Of a DNA stretch of 64,000 bases, positions 61,596 to 64,000 are shown piece by piece. Below the pieces are notes generated by a model, which saw nothing but the letters and a program-made list of their open reading frames with translations, was not told the DNA's origin and ran no database searches. Origin of the DNA: Microbacterium sp. 8M (lineage in GTDB: Bacteria > Actinomycetota > Actinomycetes > Actinomycetales > Microbacteriaceae); NCBI RefSeq assembly GCF_902506375.1, contig NZ_LR733284.1, forward strand, positions 727,041 to 791,040, in the 5' to 3' direction. Positions within the stretch are counted from its first letter, which is position 1; each line of letters starts with the position of its first letter. The position numbers and the translations under genes are program-made.

Positions 61596-63446
61596 ATGTG
61601 TGGAATCGTCGGATACGTGGGGCCGCGCCCCAGTCAGGACATCCTGCTCGCGGGGCTCGCCCGCCTGGAGTACCGCGGGTACGACTCCGCCGGCATCGCC
61701 GTGATCGACGAGACCGGATCCCTCGGCATGCGCAAGAAGGCCGGCAAGCTGCAGGTGCTGCGCGACTCGCTGAGCGACGCCGCGCTCGCCGACGGCACGA
61801 CCGGCATCGGGCACACCCGCTGGGCCACGCACGGCGGGCCGACCGACGCGAACGCGCACCCGCACCTCGCCGATGACGATCGGCTCGCCCTGATCCACAA
61901 CGGCATCATCGAGAACTTCGCGCCGCTCAAGGCAGAGCTCGAGGCCGACGGCGTGACCTTCCGGAGCGAGACCGACACCGAGGTCGCCGCAGCGCTGATC
62001 GGTCGTGAGTACCGCCGCACGGGCGACCTGCGCGAGGCGTTCCGCACGGTCGTCAACCGCCTCGAGGGCGCTTTCACGCTGCTGGCCGTGCATCAGGACG
62101 AGCCGGGGCTCGTCGTGGCGGCACGCCGCAACTCGCCGCTCGTGATCGGTCTCGGCGAGGGGGAGAACTTCCTCGGATCCGACGTCGCTGCGTTCGTGGA
62201 GCACACCCGCCGCGCGCTGGCGATCGGCCAGGACGAGATCGTCGCGATCACGCCGTCGTCGGTCGAGGTGACCGATTTCGCCGGCAATGAGGTGGCCCCC
62301 GAGCCGTTCGAGGTGTCGTGGGACGCCGCCAGCGCCGAGAAGGGCGGCTGGCCGAGCTTCATGGCCAAGGAGGTCGCCGAGGAGCCCGAGGCGGTCGCGA
62401 ACACGATCCGCGGCCGGGTGCACGACGGCTCCGTGGTCATCCCCGAACTGGACGGATCCGACGAGCTGTTCCGCGGCATCGACCGCATCATCATCACCGC
62501 GTGCGGCACGGCCTCGTACGCCGCCATGGTCGGCAAGTACGCGCTCGAGCAGTGGGCGCGCGTGCCTGTCGACGTCGAGCTCGCCCACGAGTTCCGCTAT
62601 CGAGACCCGGTGATCGGCCAGAACACGCTCGTGGTGTCGATCAGTCAGTCGGGCGAGACCATGGACACGCTCATGGCGGTCAAGTACGCCCGCGAGCGCG
62701 GCGCGCGCACCCTATCGATCTGCAACACCCAGGGCGCGACGATCCCGCGCGAGTCCGACGCCGTGGTGTACACGCACGCCGGGCCCGAGGTCGCCGTCGC
62801 CTCGACCAAGGCCTTCGTCGCGCAGATCACGGCGCTGCTGCTGCTCGGTCTGCACGCCGGACGCGTGCGCGAGACGCTGCCCGCCGCGGAGGGCGCGGCC
62901 GCGGTCGCCGAGCTCGAGGCGCTCCCGGGCAAGATCGCGGAAGTGCTCGCCGAGGAGCAGGCGCACGTGACCCAGCTCGCGGGGTGGATGGCCGACACCC
63001 GCTCGGTGCTGTTCCTGGGGCGCCACGTGGGCTACCCGATCGCGCTGGAGGGCGCGCTCAAGCTCAAGGAGATCTCCTACATCCACGCCGAGGGCTTCGC
63101 GGCGGGCGAGCTCAAGCACGGTCCGATCGCGCTGATCGAGCCCGGCCAGCCCGTGTTCGTGCTCGTGCCGTCTCCACGGCACTCCTCGCTGCTGCACGCC
63201 AAGGTCGTGTCGAACATCCAGGAGATCCGCGCCCGCGGCGCCCGCGTGATCGTGATCGCCGAGGAGGGCGACGCCGCCGTGCTGCCGTTCGCCGACGAGG
63301 TGATCCGGATCCCGCTCGCCGGAGCCCTGTTCGAGCCGATCCTCGCCGTCGTGCCGCTGCAGATCTTCGCCATGGCCCTCGCCACGGCGAAGGGCCTCGA
63401 CGTCGACCAGCCGCGCAACCTCGCGAAGTCCGTCACCGTGGAGTGA
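61596..63446 (+). CDS. glmS: Glutamine-fructose-6-phosphate aminotransferase (isomerizing)
   Basis: 616 residues, full length. N-terminal glutaminase with Cys2 nucleophile (MCGIVGYVGPR, EYRGYDSAG, HTRWATHGGPTDANAHPH) and C-terminal isomerase with two SIS domains (ACGTASYAAMVGKYALE, SISQSGETMDT, VASTKAFVAQI, LEGALKLKEISYIHAEGFAAGELKHGPIALIEPG, ending in DQPRNLAKSVTVE). Makes glucosamine-6-phosphate, the first committed step to UDP-GlcNAc for cell wall and possibly for EPS sugars here. A TACCCT box lies 8 bases before the ATG. Confidence 0.97.
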   Translation: MCGIVGYVGPRPSQDILLAGLARLEYRGYDSAGIAVIDETGSLGMRKKAGKLQVLRDSLSDAALADGTTGIGHTRWATHGGPTDANAHPHLADDDRLALIHNGIIENFAPLKAELEADGVTFRSETDTEVAAALIGREYRRTGDLREAFRTVVNRLEGAFTLLAVHQDEPGLVVAARRNSPLVIGLGEGENFLGSDVAAFVEHTRRALAIGQDEIVAITPSSVEVTDFAGNEVAPEPFEVSWDAASAEKGGWPSFMAKEVAEEPEAVANTIRGRVHDGSVVIPELDGSDELFRGIDRIIITACGTASYAAMVGKYALEQWARVPVDVELAHEFRYRDPVIGQNTLVVSISQSGETMDTLMAVKYARERGARTLSICNTQGATIPRESDAVVYTHAGPEVAVASTKAFVAQITALLLLGLHAGRVRETLPAAEGAAAVAELEALPGKIAEVLAEEQAHVTQLAGWMADTRSVLFLGRHVGYPIALEGALKLKEISYIHAEGFAAGELKHGPIALIEPGQPVFVLVPSPRHSSLLHAKVVSNIQEIRARGARVIVIAEEGDAAVLPFADEVIRIPLAGALFEPILAVVPLQIFAMALATAKGLDVDQPRNLAKSVTVE

Positions 63447-63498
63447 GCTCCGGGGTGCCCGGCCCGGTACTCCGCCCGCGTTCGGCGCCCCGGGCTCA

Positions 63499-63555
63499 GG
63501 GATTCGGGATTCGCGCTCCGGGATTCGCGGCCCTGGATTCGCGGCCCGGGATTCG
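63499..63555. repeat. Short tandem repeat, GGGATTCGCG-type
   Basis: GGATTCG occurs five times in about 55 bases (for example 63499, 63506, 63520, 63535 and 63548) with spacers of 7-15 bases such as CGGCCC. The run ends exactly before the truncated dehydratase coding sequence. Confidence 0.75.
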
Positions 63556-63567
63556 CCGAGCCGCCCC

Positions 63568-63765
63568 GTCCACGGCGAGCAGTCCTTCACCTACGACCGT
63601 CCGATCGTCGCCGGTGACGAGCTCACCGCGACCCTGACGGTGACCAGCGTGAAGACCCTCGGCGGCAACGCGATGGTCACGGCCCAGAGCACCATGAACG
63701 ACGCCGAGGGGGAGCACGTCGTCACGGCGACCTCCACCCTCGTGGTCCGAGGAGACGACGCATGA
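63568..63765 (+). pseudogene. 5'-truncated FAS1-like (MaoC N-terminal) dehydratase subunit
   Basis: The frame reads VHGEQSFTYDRPIVAGDEL and continues with TLTVTSVKTLGGNAMV to a stop at 63765. This is the second half of HadA-like FAS1/MaoC-type subunits, whose usual length is about 145 residues. The first 75-80 residues are missing: the frame stays open upstream into the GGATTCG repeats but has no start codon there. The stop overlaps the ATG of the next gene, keeping the normal coupled arrangement. Either a real deletion replaced the 5' part by repeats or the sequence contains an assembly error. Confidence 0.7.
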
Positions 63766-64000
63766 CCGCCGCACCCGCCACCGCGCTCGAGGTCGGCACC
63801 GTCGTCGCCGAACGTGCCGTGCACCTCACCCGTGATTCGCTCGTCCGGTACGCCGGCGCCTCGGGCGACTTCAACCCGATCCACTACCGCGACGACGTCG
63901 CCGCCTCGGTCGGTCTGCCCGGCGTCCTCGCCCACGGCATGCTCACCATGGGGATCGCCGTGCAGCCGGTGGCCGAGTGGCTCGGCGACCGCGGCTGGGT
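63762..64000 (+). CDS. MaoC family dehydratase, N-terminal part (runs off the window edge)
   Basis: 80 residues are visible. HLTRDSLVRYAGASGDFNPIHYRDD carries the hot-dog fold catalytic motif (D...N.IH), then LPGVLAHGMLTMGI. This is the HadB-type MaoC partner of the subunit encoded just upstream and should form a (3R)-hydroxyacyl dehydratase with it. The ATG overlaps the upstream stop by 4 bases. With the partner truncated, activity may be lost unless another copy exists. Confidence 0.85.
   Translation, partial: MTAAPATALEVGTVVAERAVHLTRDSLVRYAGASGDFNPIHYRDDVAASVGLPGVLAHGMLTMGIAVQPVAEWLGDRGW

Noticed and set aside
63499..63555. CRISPR-like or att repeat
   Set aside because: GGATTCG units are irregularly spaced at 7-15 bases with no unique spacers; they look like a simple repeat expansion.

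Overview
The window is high-GC DNA (about 70 percent by eye) with actinobacterial hallmarks: many GTG/TTG starts, 4-base ATGA/GTGA gene overlaps, leaderless promoters with a -10 box 6-7 bases before the start codon, Tat-exported proteins, a type I pantothenate kinase, glmS and a MaoC/FAS1-like dehydratase pair. A member of Microbacteriaceae, possibly Microbacterium, fits best; this is inferred from gene types, not from a marker gene.

Layout. Bases 1-172 hold the 5' end of a polyprenyl-phosphate sugar transferase (minus strand), followed by a glycosyltransferase (498). Bases 1920-10330 are a surface-protein and regulator zone: AraC regulators, three Tat-exported proteins (2896, 5013, 6496), an ECF sigma factor fused to an anti-sigma-like and extracellular region, and a decayed sigma fragment. 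Bases 10575-36420 are the core exopolysaccharide (EPS) locus: Wzy-type polymerase, Wzz/BY-kinase, about ten glycosyltransferases (two of them two-domain fusions), two pyruvyltransferase-like proteins, an ABC exporter, a GT-C membrane transferase, and a nucleotidyltransferase-like/PqqD pair. One Tat protein (25271) and one MauE-thioredoxin fusion (25912) lie inside it. Bases 36531-56422 mix regulators (LuxR, AraC, HTH), a secreted metalloprotease operon, Tat proteins (39483, 45894, 49589, 55916), HPr-kinase-like plus PqqD modules (46378/47160 and the fused 51866), a signal peptidase I, a second BY-kinase, a low-molecular-weight tyrosine phosphatase and a Ppx/GppA phosphatase. Bases 56701-64000 carry coaA, a second MauE-thioredoxin fusion, two AraC regulators around a ninth Tat protein (59865), glmS, a 5'-truncated dehydratase remnant and the start of a MaoC dehydratase.

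How it may work together. The EPS genes form a classical Wzy-type assembly line (initiating transferase, glycosyltransferases, pyruvylation, an ABC exporter where no Wzx was seen, polymerase, BY-kinase with its phosphatase). Around it sits a less familiar layer: nine small exported proteins sharing one unusual Tat signal with core GAAWSxPV but having mostly different mature domains. Seven of the nine contain cysteines, always in even number once the probable thioester cysteine of the 6496 protein is set aside. Two are homologous to each other (CKxPGN motif) and each lies next to a MauE-thioredoxin fusion. One is followed 10 bases later by an HPr-kinase-like gene and a PqqD gene. Six of the seven AraC genes are next to a Tat gene or Tat operon. 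I propose this as a candidate undescribed system: modular Tat-exported surface proteins with dedicated regulators and dedicated maturation enzymes, embedded in an EPS locus. Several broken gene copies (Tat 3' end, sigma factor, signal peptidase, dehydratase) indicate recent turnover here.
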